Of a stretch of 64,000 nt of DNA, positions 35,263 through 49,680 are shown one piece after another. A program made the position numbers and the translations under genes. Every line of letters begins with the position of its first letter. The stretch's first letter is position 1. The stretch is from Zygnema circumcarinatum. Taxonomy: Eukaryota; Streptophyta; Zygnematophyceae; Zygnematales; Zygnemataceae. The stretch is from the NCBI GenBank assembly GCA_037447605.1, contig CM074807.1, forward strand, positions 3,419,846 to 3,483,845, in the 5' to 3' direction. The notes beneath the pieces are model-generated. The model was given only the letters and a program-made list of their open reading frames with translations. It was not told the origin of the DNA and made no database searches.

Positions 35263-38200
35263 TCATTGAACGAGAGCCGCGAGCCATGGCCGGGCGAGGA
35301 GGCCTTGCAAGTCGGCGTCCCTTTGCAGGTCGGCGGGCGCGAGGGCCCCCACCGCGTGCAGGCGGCGCAGGGCGGCGGCCGCCTCGGCCTCCCTCCCGAG
35401 GAGGGCCGCCGCGCAGGCGAGGTTGTACAGGGCATCGCACGCGTCGCTGAAGCTCAGCTCACTGCCGCCTGGACACAGACACACACTTTCAGATCACAAT
35501 TCACAAAAAAGAGATAAAAAGGACATTTTATGCGTCAAAAAAAAGACACTAAGGTGTCGGATGTTCCAAGTCAAACCAAGTCAAACCAAGTCAATCCAAG
35601 TCAATCCAAGTCAATCCAGGTCAAGTCAAGTCAATGCAGGTCAATCCAGGTCGATGCAACTCAAATCAGGTCAATCCAAGTTAATGCATTCAATTCAAGT
35701 CAATCCAATCAAACCAAGTCAATCCAAGTCAATCCAAGTCAATGAAAGTAAGACGGGTCGTCTCTTCCAGCACTTACAGGACACCAAAAATTGAAGTTTT
35801 CAAGGAAAAACTGAGTTCAAAATCTGACCTGCTCGAATCGATGCCACCGCTTTGCGATACATGGCGATGCTCTGCTCCCATTGGCTGGCTGCTGACGTGG
35901 CATCACCTCGAGCAGCCAGCCACTTACCTGCTGCCAGGTGGCAGTCGCCCAATCCCAGCAAGGCCTCCACATTGGAGGAATCGATTCGCAATGAGGAATT
36001 ATACCCTTCTTCTATGGCTGCCTTTAATAGCGGTAAAACCTGCAAAAGAAATACAACAGGGAATGAGGAACTTGGAAATAGAGTGTTCTTTACAGTTCGT
36101 AAAGCATTATTCAAGTTATTATCTTAGGGTTTGCTAAAAAAATCAGCTTTAGTCTTAACAGATTTCCTAACAACGAAGAGAGAAGGAGAGAGATGACAGA
36201 GCAGGAGGGAGGGAGGGAGGGAGGGAGGGTACATGTTCGTGCTGTTCCGTTACAGTTTGACAGCGCTCAGCATGGAGACTGAGAGCCTCTCCAAGAGCCA
36301 GTTTTGAAGCCAAGTCGGTGGGGTGAAACTGCCCGGCATGCCGAAATTTTTCAGCTGCTTGAAGAAATAGTGATGTGGCAAGCTGGGGGTCTCCAACTCT
36401 CTGCATGGAACAGAAAAACTATGGCACTTTGAAGGTCCTTCTTGCGGCATTAGGGTTTCCGTTTCCTTCTACACATTCAAATCCCCCCAGTTTCCTATGG
36501 TTTCCTACTCGTCCTAGAAACCGGTTTCCAAGATGTTTGGGAGGGCTACATTCTCTTCAGCCCACAAAGTTTGAACATTTTTAGGGTTTTTAACGAATGT
36601 TTGAACCTGCCTGTGCCATAGAGAGAAGCGCTGAACCCCAGTTGTGAAGGAGACCTGCCAAGTCATCTCCCGTTCTTGTATCTGATCTCTCACAAGCTGT
36701 CCCATATATGTCCAAAGCCTGCTGGTAGAGGAGCTTGGCCTCCTCCCATATGGGGGGGCTCTCTATGAGAGAGGCAGCCTAAGGGAGAGAAGGAGAGGAG
36801 GAGGAGGAGAGAGGAATAGAACGAGGACAAGGTGGAGATTATGGTTATGGGGTTTGGATGGAAGCAGGGTAAAACAGAGCATAGATGGGGGGTACTGGTG
36901 GGGTTTCAAATAGGAGGGAGAGAGAGGGGGAGGGGACGGGGAGGGAGAGGAGCGATACAATATGGACAGAGAGGGTAGAAGGAAGGAAAGGGCGGAAGGG
37001 AGGGTAGGAAGGGAACGGGAGGACAGGCCGGTGAGAGGTAGGGAGAAGAGGAAGGGGCAGGGGTTGGAGGAAGAAGGAAGTAGGGGGGAAGGGAGAGGGG
37101 AAGTAGACAGGAAGGGGGAGAGGGAGAGAACGAGGAAGAGGGAGAGGAAACGGGGTAAAGGAAGAGGATGGAGGAATCAGAAAGCATAGAAACCCACCAC
37201 CAGTTCAGCACGCTTCACGTAACAGTCAGCCAAATTGGTCAAAATTTCAATATCTTCTGGGGCAGCTAGCAAAGCTTTTGCATACCTGCCCCCACATCCA
37301 AGTAGGGCCCAAACATAAAAGCAACTGTTGGAACTAGCAACGATCCAAAACCTTAAAAAAAGTTCAAACCCTTGAACCCCAATTTCAATTGGTGACCAAA
37401 AACCTTGAACTTTTCCAGTCCATCGTTCCAACTGCAAGCAGGACCTTGTTTTCAAGGAGCTGAATTTCCCATTCATTGCAGGAACAGTAAAGCAATGTTT
37501 ACCTCTCATTTGCTTGAGTCAAAAGCTGCGTGGTTTCATTGCATCGACTGCTTCCGTGGAGACTCTCTAGAGATTCAGTGTGAACATCTGCCCAAGCCAT
37601 TAGAGAGTTCGCACTATTCACTAATGCACTTTGGCGGAGACTTTTTTCGGCACCTTCCGATGAAGCAACTGTCTCATAGGCCTCATAGGCCTGCCTGCGA
37701 ATCACCGCTCGCCACCTGTCACTCTACGAACAGGCTCTTCTTTGTATGCGAAAAAATCCGGCAGTCTAGGGTTTGCAAACGGTGAATCATGGCTACTGGG
37801 GTTGGAGAGGATTATCAGGAGGGAACAAATGAAAAAAAAAAAAAGGGTAATTTTTTAGGGTGGGCGACTGGCATCCTGAGCCCCCCCACCTGCACAAGTC
37901 AACTGCCTCATGATTGGCTCGAAGCTCCACGTCAGCAGCTTTCATTCGAGTCGTGGATTTTCTTTCATCGAATGGACTGCCCGCAGACTTTCGCCCTTCT
38001 ACTAGAACTGATTCAGAGAGAAGCTGAAAGGCTTCTGCCTGGGGAGGAGAGCAGAAAGAATTACGGGAAAAACACATTTCACGTTAAAAAGGTTTAACTT
38101 TTCGACACTTTTCGGAACAAGGAGAGAACAAGGAGAAGGTCTGGCTCATGATTCTGTCCTTTAGTGGGTTTTTTAAATTGACCTAAAGTAAGCAGGGGTC

Positions 38201-39354
38201 TTTAGCGTATAGGCGTTTTGACCTGAAAACTAGTGACCAGAAGTAGTTACTATGCACGAAGAATTCTCTTATTCAATTTGTTACTTTATTGTGGCTACGG
38301 AATTTACTTCGGCTCACTCGTATGTTTTGCCCTTTTTTAATTAACATTCCAGCTGGTTATCGTAAACGTGAAAGTGGGCAGTGTGAAAACGAAACGACAG
38401 AACGAGAGAAGTAACCAAAAGGACATTGGAAGAGGGAAAGAGGAAGGTGCTGCATGGAGGGAAGAGAGAGGAGGGGGAAAGGGCTTGCATGAGAGTGAGA
38501 GGGTGGGGAGAGGTAGGGTTGCGTGGAGGAGAGAGAGAGAGTGAAAGGACGACAGAGGGAGAGGGGAGTAATTGTTTACTCACCAGTTCAAACAGAGCGT
38601 CAAAGCGCACAGAGTCCTGCAGAGGCTGTGAGAGCGCAGCAGCATAGCCCTGAATGCTTACTCTCAGATGGTTTGAGCTCCCGGAGCCGCTCCCCCGCCT
38701 CTCAGCGGCTTGCTTGTGCCTGCCAGCCTCTGTCATCACTAAAAAATTTCCCTCAGAGAGAGAGAGAGAACAGAAGCAGAGCGATGACAATACACAACTA
38801 CATCGAATCTGACCTCAACGCTAACCTTAGGCCAACCCTAACCCAGCCCAGCCCCAGAAGTAAACTCCAACTTGAGCCTAGATAAAACTCTAACCTATCC
38901 GCATCAGACCTGAAACGAAATCTCCTTTCTAACTCTGAGTCTGAGTGCAAATCTTAACGCTAACCCTGGTCTCAGTCCTAACCCCGACCATGAGCTAGCC
39001 CAGGCACAACCTTGATGCTCCTCCACCTCCCTCCTACCCCTTCCCTCCGCCCCCTGCCTCTCACTCCTCCTCCTCTCCCTCCCCCTCCCCCTCTCCCTCT
39101 CCCTCCTCCCTCTCCCTCCTCCCTCTCCCTCTCCTCTCCCTCTCCCTCTCCCTCCCTCTCCCTCTCCCTCTCTCCCTCTCCTCTCCCTCTCCCTCTCCCT
39201 CTCCCTCTCCCTCTCCCTCTCCCTCTCCCTCTCCCTCTCCTCTCCCTCCCTCACCAGCAAGGAGGACATGCGGCGCCAAATGCAAAGCGGTTCCACTGCC
39301 ACTGCGCCCTCGAGTAGAGCGCCCACGCCCTCTGCTCTGGCCGCCACGTGTCAT
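35263..39354 (-). CDS. Tetratricopeptide-repeat protein
   Basis: Nine exons: 39354-39255, 38738-38584, 38038-37890, 37715-37503, 37285-37201, 36778-36611, 36400-36233, 36039-35829, 35468-35263; phases close at 484 residues. TPR-like helical pairs are visible: YAKALLAAPEDIEILTNLAD, EEAKLLYQQALDIYG, LFLQAAEKFRHAGQFHPTDL, NVEALLGLGDCHLAAGKW, QWEQSIAMYRKAVASIRAG and ALYNLACAAALLGREAEAAA. TPR solenoids mediate protein-protein contacts. I do not recognise a specific orthologue. The first exon (Arg/Gly-rich MTRGGQSRGRG) fits by phase but has weak support; translation could instead begin at ATG 38736 in exon 2. Intron 6 appears to use a GC donor (CAG|GCAGGT at 36610), the only phase-preserving option seen. 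Confidence 0.72.
35563..35745. repeat. (AAGTCAATCC)n decamer minisatellite
   Basis: About eighteen imperfect copies of a 10-bp unit AAGTCAATCC/AAGTCAAACC, located in the last intron of the TPR gene. Confidence 0.93.
36780..37185. repeat. GA-rich tract, TPR intron 5
   Basis: GA/GGGA/GGAA-rich on the + strand over 400 bases, filling the intron between exons 5 and 6 of the TPR gene. The sense strand is pyrimidine-rich up to the exon 6 acceptor. Confidence 0.87.
39015..39250. repeat. (CCCTCT)n-rich tract, TPR intron 1
   Basis: CCCTCT/CTCTCC hexamer-like run on the + strand in the first intron of the TPR model. It is purine-rich on the sense strand, opposite to most intronic tracts in this window. 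Confidence 0.9.
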
Positions 39355-40397
39355 TCTCCAGCAAAGAAGAAGCTGCTCGACGCACAGCTTTCAGCCTTTC
39401 AGTTCGCTGCAAAGCCCCGGCAGGAAGAAGAGGAAGAGATGCCTACTGAAGATCTCAAGAGTTTATGGGGTTTCTACCTTAGGGCTTTTTAAAGGTTTTA
39501 TTAATGTTTCTGGGTTCAGTTAGCCATAGAGTCTCTATATGAGGATCGGCGCACCACTGACTTTCCATAGCCGGCGGAGGAGGGGCGACCATCATCCTAT
39601 GGGGACTCGCCAAAGAGAACAACTGTCTCTACATGCAGATCGCTATTGGCAGGAACTTAATGAACTTTTATCTTTGCTCAGTGTTGAGGAACAAACGAAT
39701 GTTTTGGCAAACCGACTTTGAGCTTTGGTCCCTTCAGCACTTTAAACCTCCTCTCCTGCAAGAGGCTGGTTCAGCTCAAAGGGCGCTACTGCAGTTCTTT
39801 GTAGATGGACGAGCATTGGGCATCTTAACAAAAAGCGATTCACGATGGTTGTAAAATGTTGTACATTGTGTTGCTTTTACGTCACACTTTGGTTTTGCTT
39901 TGAGGTAAGAAATACTTTGGTTTGTTTGGTTTCTTATATTGTAGTTGAATGTTTGGATCAACTTTTGATGTCTAAGCCAAATCAATACAATATTTTCTTC
40001 ATCCTTTTCCTCCATTTGCTCAATCCTCTGAAATGGTGTCCCCCTCCCATTTCTCCACACCCCCCCACTCCACCCCCCCCCCCCTCCCCCCCAATAAGAA
40101 TGGCTCTCGCAAAGGAGCCAAAACATAGGGCTTTGAAGTTTAGGGCCAAAGGTTTCCTCCTCTCCTTGATGTCCTTAATGGCTTTAAGACCCTAGTTTTA
40201 ACCTAGAAGAGTTTCCAAGATCTTTCAATTTAGGATAACTCTATCTAGCATTCGTCACCTCCTCTAATCTACAAAGGCTGAAGATCGTGAATACCCCTCG
40301 CCCAGTTTTGCCCATAAGGCCATTTACAAACGAGTCATTTACTGAAATTCAATACCTAATAAAAGCCTGCAAACCACTAGGGATGCTGCTTCTGATT
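39355..40397. other. TPR upstream / Myb downstream intergenic
   Basis: Between the TPR start and the Myb stop, both minus. A CCACGTG core lies at 39343-39349 next to the proposed TPR ATG, within or beside its first exon. A poly-C stretch lies at about 40063-40092. Short open frames at 39539-39860 (+) have no recognisable relatives. Confidence 0.5.
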
Positions 40398-42586
40398 TCA
40401 AGAAGACTTGTGAGTGGAAATAATGGGTTCATCCTTTTCGTCAAGGATGTTGGTATCCAAAATTTCCGATATGGGAATTTCCAGGTCCTCCGCCAGCAGC
40501 TCTGATTGACTTATCTGTTCTGCATCTGCTGATAGGGAGGACCCTAATCTTGGCCCCTCCTCTACCTTGTCAGGCTCTACCTCGCTTCTACTCAAGAAAG
40601 AAAAGTAGCGAGCTTTTACCGCATTCCCTTTTCTGCTCACCAGTTAAAAAGAGGAACAGAAACAGTCAAGTGAGTGGTAAAACAAGCTAAAGAGTCACAG
40701 AAGCAAGTGATGATGATGTACTCTAAGATTCATCATCATTCCCTTCACGGCACTTCATCAGTATAGGTCTTTCATAAGAACAGTAGCCAAACATCATTTA
40801 ACTCATCAATCATCTGCCGTGTAAGTGACAGGATTCTCTTAGCGAAAATCAGATGTAAATAAAGACTGCAGCTGTACCTGCAGGGGAAGTTTTTCGTGAT
40901 ATTTGTCCAGACCCCTTTCTCGTCATGGAACAGCCTAAGCAGATTTGCGTCTTCCTCTTCAGTCCATGGCGGCTCACTCACTGATGATCTACCTGAAGTT
41001 CAGCCACCAAAACCAGCTTCAAAATCAACGTGAGAAAGAGAAGTCTACTTCAATAATCACAAAACAAACCTCAAAAAGTGAATGGAAGACTTCACTCTGC
41101 TCGTGCAAGCGATAAACAAGTAGGCATCCTCAGAAATGCCATCCACGGATCAGCAAAACTCCAAACCTTTCAAGATTGTGTGCCAAAAGTTTGTCACGCT
41201 TCAAGAATAGTGAACAATTAAGTAGAAATGGAGCAGCAAAAGATAACATGACTTAGAACAAGACTGCAAGATAAAGGTCTAAAATGCTTAGTTCTGCCAT
41301 CTAGCAGCTGCTTACCTTCATCAGCTTGCTCTTCATCCTCATTGTCACGATCATTTTCATCGGCTACTTTCAAAGGGGACACGTCCTCCATTATCACTTT
41401 TTCACTAACTCCGGTTGCCACCGACTTTTCTCGTTCTTCTTCAGCATTCTCGTCACGTGTTCCCACCAATGTCATCTCAACATTGTCTTCACGTATCCTT
41501 TCCAATGTCTCCAAGAATTCCAACTTTACCGCTACTCCACCGTCCGGCTGCCTCTGCTCCTCTGTCTTCTTTTCAACCGTTTCAAGTTCCAATGAAGGGG
41601 GAGGATCTGACGAAGAAAGAGAAGTAAGCGGCTTATTTGTTGCAGGAGAGGGTACAGGTTGACTCTGATGAACAATTGATGCGGCAGCAGGAGCTGATTC
41701 TGCAGCTGAGGGAGTGGGAGCTGCTGTGGGAGCAGAGGGTATAGAAGGAGGGAGTTGGAGATTTCTTGCAATGGCGGCATTGATTGGAGCAGGATGCGTA
41801 TCTGAATGAGAGGGTGCAGGGAGAATAGAGGGAGCAGCGGGACTTTTAGGCACACTCGGGGTAGGAGCTGATATCGATGTTAATTTGGGAAGGGAAGGGG
41901 AAGGCGACGGGAGTGAAGCAGATTTCAAGCTGGTCGTAGCTTTAGTTGCTTTAGCTTGAGAGCTTGTGGAAGAAGAACCTGCAAAGCCAACCTCCCACTT
42001 GTCAGGGAAGCTTCATTCTTTTTTTGCAAAGCATCCATACAGCAGTTCATCAACCATGTATTGGCTTGCAATCAGACACTCTTCGACTTTGAATTTAGTC
42101 TGTTAAGATTGCGAAATTAAGTCAAACAAAGCACCTCCAGTGCTAAAAGTTGTGAAAGAAGGGAATCAAAGCAAAGAAACCAGTTGTACCACATTTCCAA
42201 ACCCTACTCCTGACCACACAGCCTTCGAATTGCAAACGAATAAGCAAAAAAACGATGCAGAACAACGTGAATCCGAGATCTTGACAGGTAAACAAATTCT
42301 GCGCGCAACACCAGCAGGAACATACCAAAAAAGTGCTGCAAAAAACAGGCAAACTGAACCATCTTTGATCCATACCAGCTATTGCAACTGGTTGCTGAGT
42401 AGTAGGCTTCTTTCCAAGAGGAGGAACCTTAGCAAATGGTAAAGTCCACTCATAAAACTCCTCTGGTGTGCTGCCAATGGAGGGGACAGCCCAGTGCTCA
42501 GCCATGTGCTGCTGCAGGGACAGCATCTGCGAGACAGTATACAGCTCCGATGCAGATGCAACCTTTCTCTTCTTTGTGCGAGCCAT
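40398..42586 (-). CDS. Myb/SANT-domain nuclear protein
   Basis: Four exons: 42586-42376, 41978-41316, 40992-40878, 40632-40398, closing in frame at 407 residues. The upstream open frame has no ATG before 42586. A basic start MARTKKRKV resembles a nuclear signal. A long Pro/Ser/Ala-rich then acidic middle (exon 2) precedes a single Myb/SANT repeat split by an intron: WTEEEDANLLRLFHDEKGVW, TNITKNFPCR, then KGNAVKARYFSFLSRSE (about residues 298-345). The tail is acidic (SELLAEDLEIPISEIL). A lone Myb repeat of this type often binds DNA or chromatin partners. No orthologue recognised, so role is unknown. Confidence 0.75.
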
Positions 42587-43032
42587 GGCTAATACCTTCC
42601 TTCTGTATCCTTCCAATTCTAACTCGCCCTATCAAGCCCTGCAAGTCAAAGCTCCAAATGTTCTGCAGCTTCGGAAATGGGCGCAGGGAGACATGGTCCG
42701 CTCGAACTTCAGGGTCGCTTCCAAGATTAAGAAGGAATGGGGGGAAGCGAACAGGGGATGGGATGAGTCATGAGCGGACCATGTCGCTTTGAATTCTTCT
42801 TGAAGCTTCGGTGCTCGGAGGCCAAAGCGTCTTACAGGAGCGCTAATATCTTTCTAGAAAGAAGAGTCTTGACGTATTTTACGATAGACCTGCATGTTGA
42901 ATGAAGGAGCCTCGTAAAGAGACGAGAGGCGGCTGGATATTGTGGCACTACCTAAGCATTGTAGACAGTACTACTCAACAGCTGTATTTTGCAGGCTACT
43001 TAGAGAAAAGGAAGTTTTTGTAGTTGCAAGAT
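42587..43032. promoter_or_regulatory. Probable bidirectional promoter, Myb and CacyBP
   Basis: The 446 bases between the divergent starts of the Myb/SANT gene (-) and the CacyBP gene (+). Both transcripts must begin here, so it is likely to be a shared promoter. No TATA box or known element stands out. Confidence 0.55.
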
Positions 43033-44719
43033 ATGGCAGCTACTTGTGCTGAGGATATTGAAGAGCTGCAAGCGCTGCTTGCTCAAGCTAAGAGGCCTCG
43101 CGTGCAAAAGCTGCTCAGCGATGAACTCAGCAACCTGAAAAAGGTGTGCTGTCAAAACTGTAAAATCAAATCATTTCTTCCATATGATACAGCTTGTCTC
43201 GAAAATAGGTGTAAGGATGTCATGTCTTCAGCAGACCCCAAGCTTTTTGGCTATGTATGAGTGAGCAAAATGAAATGGCTGCTTCTACCGTCGCTGCAGC
43301 CTCTAACCTTTTCAGGTTCAGTATGGTTGAAGCTGTTCCTTTACCGCAGGATGCCTGATCTTTGCTTTCCTTTCCGCTGTTGAAGAAAGCTCATAAATAC
43401 GTCATCATAGTTAGTAATTTTTCGAGATAGTTCTTTGGAATGGAATGGATCAATTATGTCTGAGAGTATCTGCGAACGCAGCGTATGATTGTGATGAAGT
43501 TTTCTCGACTAATAATGTCTCTTTGAAACTTGGTGGAGTATTACATACTTCAGATTGACGAGCAGACGAAACCAAGCATAGCAACACAAAAACCTGTTCT
43601 TTTGGAACGAACTTCAGCGACTCCACATATTACATATAGCACCATCCCAAGCTTTTCGTGGGATCAAGACGATGAAAGAGTCAAGGTATGTGCCCGCTCT
43701 TGCAGGTTTCGTTTTACATTTGCTCTTCACGCTATATCTACAAAGTAGACTTTGCGGATTATTGCTTTCCCGACTAAGATGGTCGCGGCTGTAATTCTTG
43801 CAGATATACCTATCTTTGGAAGGTGCTTCGTCGGAAAAGCTGAATGCAGATTTTGGACCACAGTCGTTTGATTTGAAGATTCATGATGTTAGCGGAAAGA
43901 ATTACAGATACGCTATTCCAAAGCTGAGCAAGCACATTGACGCCAACCAAAGCAAGGTCATTGTAAAGCCAAAACGAATTATCGTGAGCTTGAAGAAGAA
44001 GGATTGGGGCAACTGGTTTGACCTGCAATACAAGGAGAGTACGGTGGGTGCTCGCTTTCTTTGGAAACTTAACTGCTACTTTTGTTTACATGTTGAGCTT
44101 CACTTCACATTCGCAAAGATTTCAGTTTTAATCAGCATTTTGCCGTATTTCAATCCTTTTAGTCCCTGCGAAAGAATCACGGAGGGGCATTCTGTAACAG
44201 AATTAATATGTGTTGTTGTATTGTTTGGAGGAGCAGTTCAAACCGAAAGTTGGTGATGACAACAAAGACCCAATGGGGGGAATTATGGACCTAATGAAGG
44301 TAACGTTTTTGCAATTCCGCCCTCATTTGTATTCTCGGGTGATTAATTGCTTCGTTTTACCGCAAGTTGAAGGTGATGAAGTCCGAATACTGAGTAGAAG
44401 TTTTACTGCTTATTACCTCTCGTTTGGTTAGATGTGTATATACAAGACGATAGCCAGCAAGAAAATGTACACCAGTCACCAGTCAGTCGTTCATTTTCTG
44501 ACAGTGTTTCCTTCATTCTTAGAGCTTGCCTAAGCTCGCTTGAATCTGCTGCTACAGAGTTCTGGCCATGAATTAACAGCAGGGCTCGTTGCGGCATATT
44601 TACAGAACATGTACGACGAGGGCGATGAGGACATGAAGCGGACAATCGCAAAGGCGTGGTCTGATGCGCGGTCAGGCAAAAAAGCCAATCCAATGAGCGA
44701 CTTCCAGTCAGATATCTAG
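43033..44719 (+). CDS. CacyBP/SIP-like protein (CS and SGS domains)
   Basis: Five exons: 43033-43143, 43554-43685, 43804-44043, 44231-44299, 44606-44719, giving 221 residues, matching calcyclin-binding/Siah-interacting proteins (about 220-230). In animals CacyBP bridges Siah1 and Skp1 in beta-catenin ubiquitylation and binds S100 proteins; the plant role is less clear. Order seen: N-terminal helical hairpin (IEELQALLAQAKRPRVQKLL), linker, CS domain (IPSFSWDQDDERVKIYLSL through KRIIVSLKKKDWGNWFDLQY), then SGS domain with DPMGGIMDLMK, NMYDEGDEDMKRTIAKAW and a final SDFQSDI. Exon 4 could start six bases later (44237) in the same phase. Splice sites are all canonical. Confidence 0.93.
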
Positions 44720-45951
44720 TCATCTCTCTCTCGCTCTCTCTCTTTTTCACTCTCTTTCTCTCTCCCTTCCCCCTCCCTCCCTCTCTCCCTCCCACAAACC
44801 AATGCCTTCACCACTGGAATGTATGTGGTTAGACCAGGCACGTTTCTTTGACACATCACTGTGCCACAGGACAGTGAACATCAGTGGAGATACGACCCAG
44901 TTTTGCTTGCAATGAGCTTTTGTAAAGGTGGCGATAGGAGATTCAGTAAGGGGCAGGTTACAAGCGAAGGGCAATAGTTGTCCCTTTTTAGATTTAGGGT
45001 CTTTTCCCGGTGCTCAGTGAGTGAGCACAATAGAGCGGACTGAGAGCACAGTGATGAAGTGCAGCTCACAATAGAGTGTCCCCTTGCTGGTGGTGGGTGT
45101 AGGGGATTAGGAGTCTGAGACCTCGTCAGGGCTTTGCATGTGATGCCTATATCAGGAAAAAAGTTCCTTACGTTCTTTTGCATTTCTTCTTGTGTAGGTC
45201 TCTCTCTCTTTTTCTCTCTCCCCCCCCTCTCTTTCTCTCCCTCTCTGAGTGTTGTATGGATTACTGACTTTACCATGCTTTGCTCCTCCTCTCAAGGTCT
45301 GACTCTATGCATAGACTCATGGCCATACATCTGATGGACACATACATGCCCCATGCAGCCATATCCCTGTTCTGACATGATATCATATGCCGCCGTGCCA
45401 TGCCATGTCGGGTCAAACACAAAGTGAAATTAAGCAATTCTTTACTGCGGGTGCTTTTGTGCATCCATTCAGCGTCATCGCTCTACAGGCTTGAAAGACA
45501 TACAAATGCTACTCACTGTAATTGGCTCTAAGATTTTACAATTGCGAAACCAGTCGCAGTGTGGAGCTAATCTTGTATTCGTCTGACTACTTAGAAATGC
45601 AAGCTCTTCTGCCATCATTCCCTTAAGCATCAAGCAGGAGGAGAGAGAGGGGGCGAGGGAGAGGGTGAGGGAGAAAGAAAGGGAGAGGGAGAGGGAGAGG
45701 GAGCGGCTACCTCGTTTCCTATTGACCCCAACAATCGAAGCACTTTGCCCAGTGAACATAGTTTCAAGGTTCGCATATGAAGGGAAATATTACTAACCCT
45801 AAAAAAAGGGGACCGTGGGATCTCACACACTTGAATGTGACGTGACTATTCAGAGAAAAAAAATCGGTTATGTGGGTGCAGGAGACTTTGAGCTGTATTT
45901 AGCCTTACTTATTTTATTACTTATTATTATTATTATTTTTATGCATTGGCA
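44720..45951. other. Convergent intergenic region
   Basis: Between the 3' ends of CacyBP (+) and the SVIP-like gene (-). Short CT runs at 44724-44790 and 45195-45245, and GA at 45640-45700. No gene seen. Confidence 0.6.
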
Positions 45952-48089
<2,138 letters not shown>

Positions 48090-49191
48090 GGGGGGGCTCC
48101 TCCAGGGCGAGAAGGTAGGCGGGTTGGGAGGAGACAAGGGCGGGGGGGAATGCTCAGAGCTCAGAAGATGTGAGAGAGTGCGCGAGAGAGTAATGGATGG
48201 ATGAATGGGCCTTTTTCCTCCATGCCTCCTTCCTCGAGGTGAGTATCGACGAATGGGGGCTCGCCAAGTGGACAGAAGGGCAGACGTGGCAAATCGGCAT
48301 TGGCTGATGGGGCCATATGGAAGCCAAGAGGCAGGTTCTCGTCACAAGAGCATGGAAAGAGCGCGTTGAGCGATCTCCGTTCCCGTTTAACGGCGGTGTC
48401 GTTGGAGAAGGGCGCTGTGAGCCGTTGGATGTGAGCGTGTGAGTTCTTTCGGAGTCATTGAGGGATGCAAAGAACGGCTGAAGAGAAGTAGATGGAGGGA
48501 GGAAGTGAAGCATTGAGAAGGGGAGGGTGGAGGGGTTGGAGGTAGCAGGAGGCAGTACCTTACTTTAAGAGAAGGTTTCACTTTACAAAATTATTTGATT
48601 TATTCATTTGCACGAGGAGAAAAAGAAAATCGATGGAAAGGGAGAGGTTCAGCGCCTGCACAAGTAACCTTCCTAGTTCTGCATTCTGCTCCTTTGCTTC
48701 CCTGAAATTCTAAAAGCGAAAAACACAGTTCCTATACTCTTTTAAAAAAAATTGTTGCTGAACAGTCATTGGAATACCATGCAACCGTCACCCTAATACA
48801 TCTTCGAATTTCTATATTCCTAAAAGCTAGAACCTAACTGTACATATAACTTTAACAATCTGTCGGTTTTGTGAAGCCACAACTCAGTACCATGAGCATA
48901 TTTTTTCGATGACGTCACTCCCTTCGGTATTGCGGTTTCTTCGTACAACCCATTTCTATAGTTCCAATTACCAAAATGTCTCTCTGCGGTTGGAATGGCT
49001 CTCTCTTTCTCCCTCTCTCTGAGGCTCTGGACCCTTAACTCTCTCCCCTTATCGGACACTCTCTCTCCCTCGTCCCTCGCTCCCCTCCTTCCCCCCTCTC
49101 CCTTCTCCCTTCTCCCTTTCTTTCCCCCTTTCCCACACACCCTCCCCCCCCAACCTCCTCCCTTCCTCCTCCCCCCCCCACTTCCTCTCCT
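48090..49191. other. SVIP-like upstream / POP4 downstream
   Basis: Between the SVIP-like start and the POP4 stop, both minus. Contains the SVIP-like promoter; GA-rich and CT-rich patches (48480-48545; 48995-49190). No gene seen. Confidence 0.55.
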
Positions 49192-49533
49192 TTATTTGGC
49201 CTTGGATGAGAGCCATCGAGCTGCCAAATGGTCCCCATAGAGTGTGACCCGCAAGGTACTGACTTCAAGTTCAAAAACGGCGCCCTTTTTCGGAATCACT
49301 GCATAGAATCAGTGAAAAAGAAATTACTCAAAATAGAACAAACCAATCGAAACCCTCGATTTATTATCGAAAGAGAATGTAAAATAAATCCGAGAAACTT
49401 TGCGACATAGAATCTGCAAATCCCTGAAACACCCCAACCCTGAGCACTAGGCGCCAAAACCCTCGACCTACGAAACTTCAAATCTCCCAGTGCAGAGGGC
49501 GGAAGAGAGAGAGAGAGGGAGAGGGGGGGAGGG

Positions 49534-49614
<81 letters not shown>

Positions 49615-49635
49615 GGAACAAGAGAGAGAGAGAAC

Positions 49636-49680
<45 letters not shown>

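Noticed and set aside
39539..39854. Short + strand frames between the TPR and Myb genes
   Set aside because: No domain, no splice-linked partner, no similarity that I recognise.
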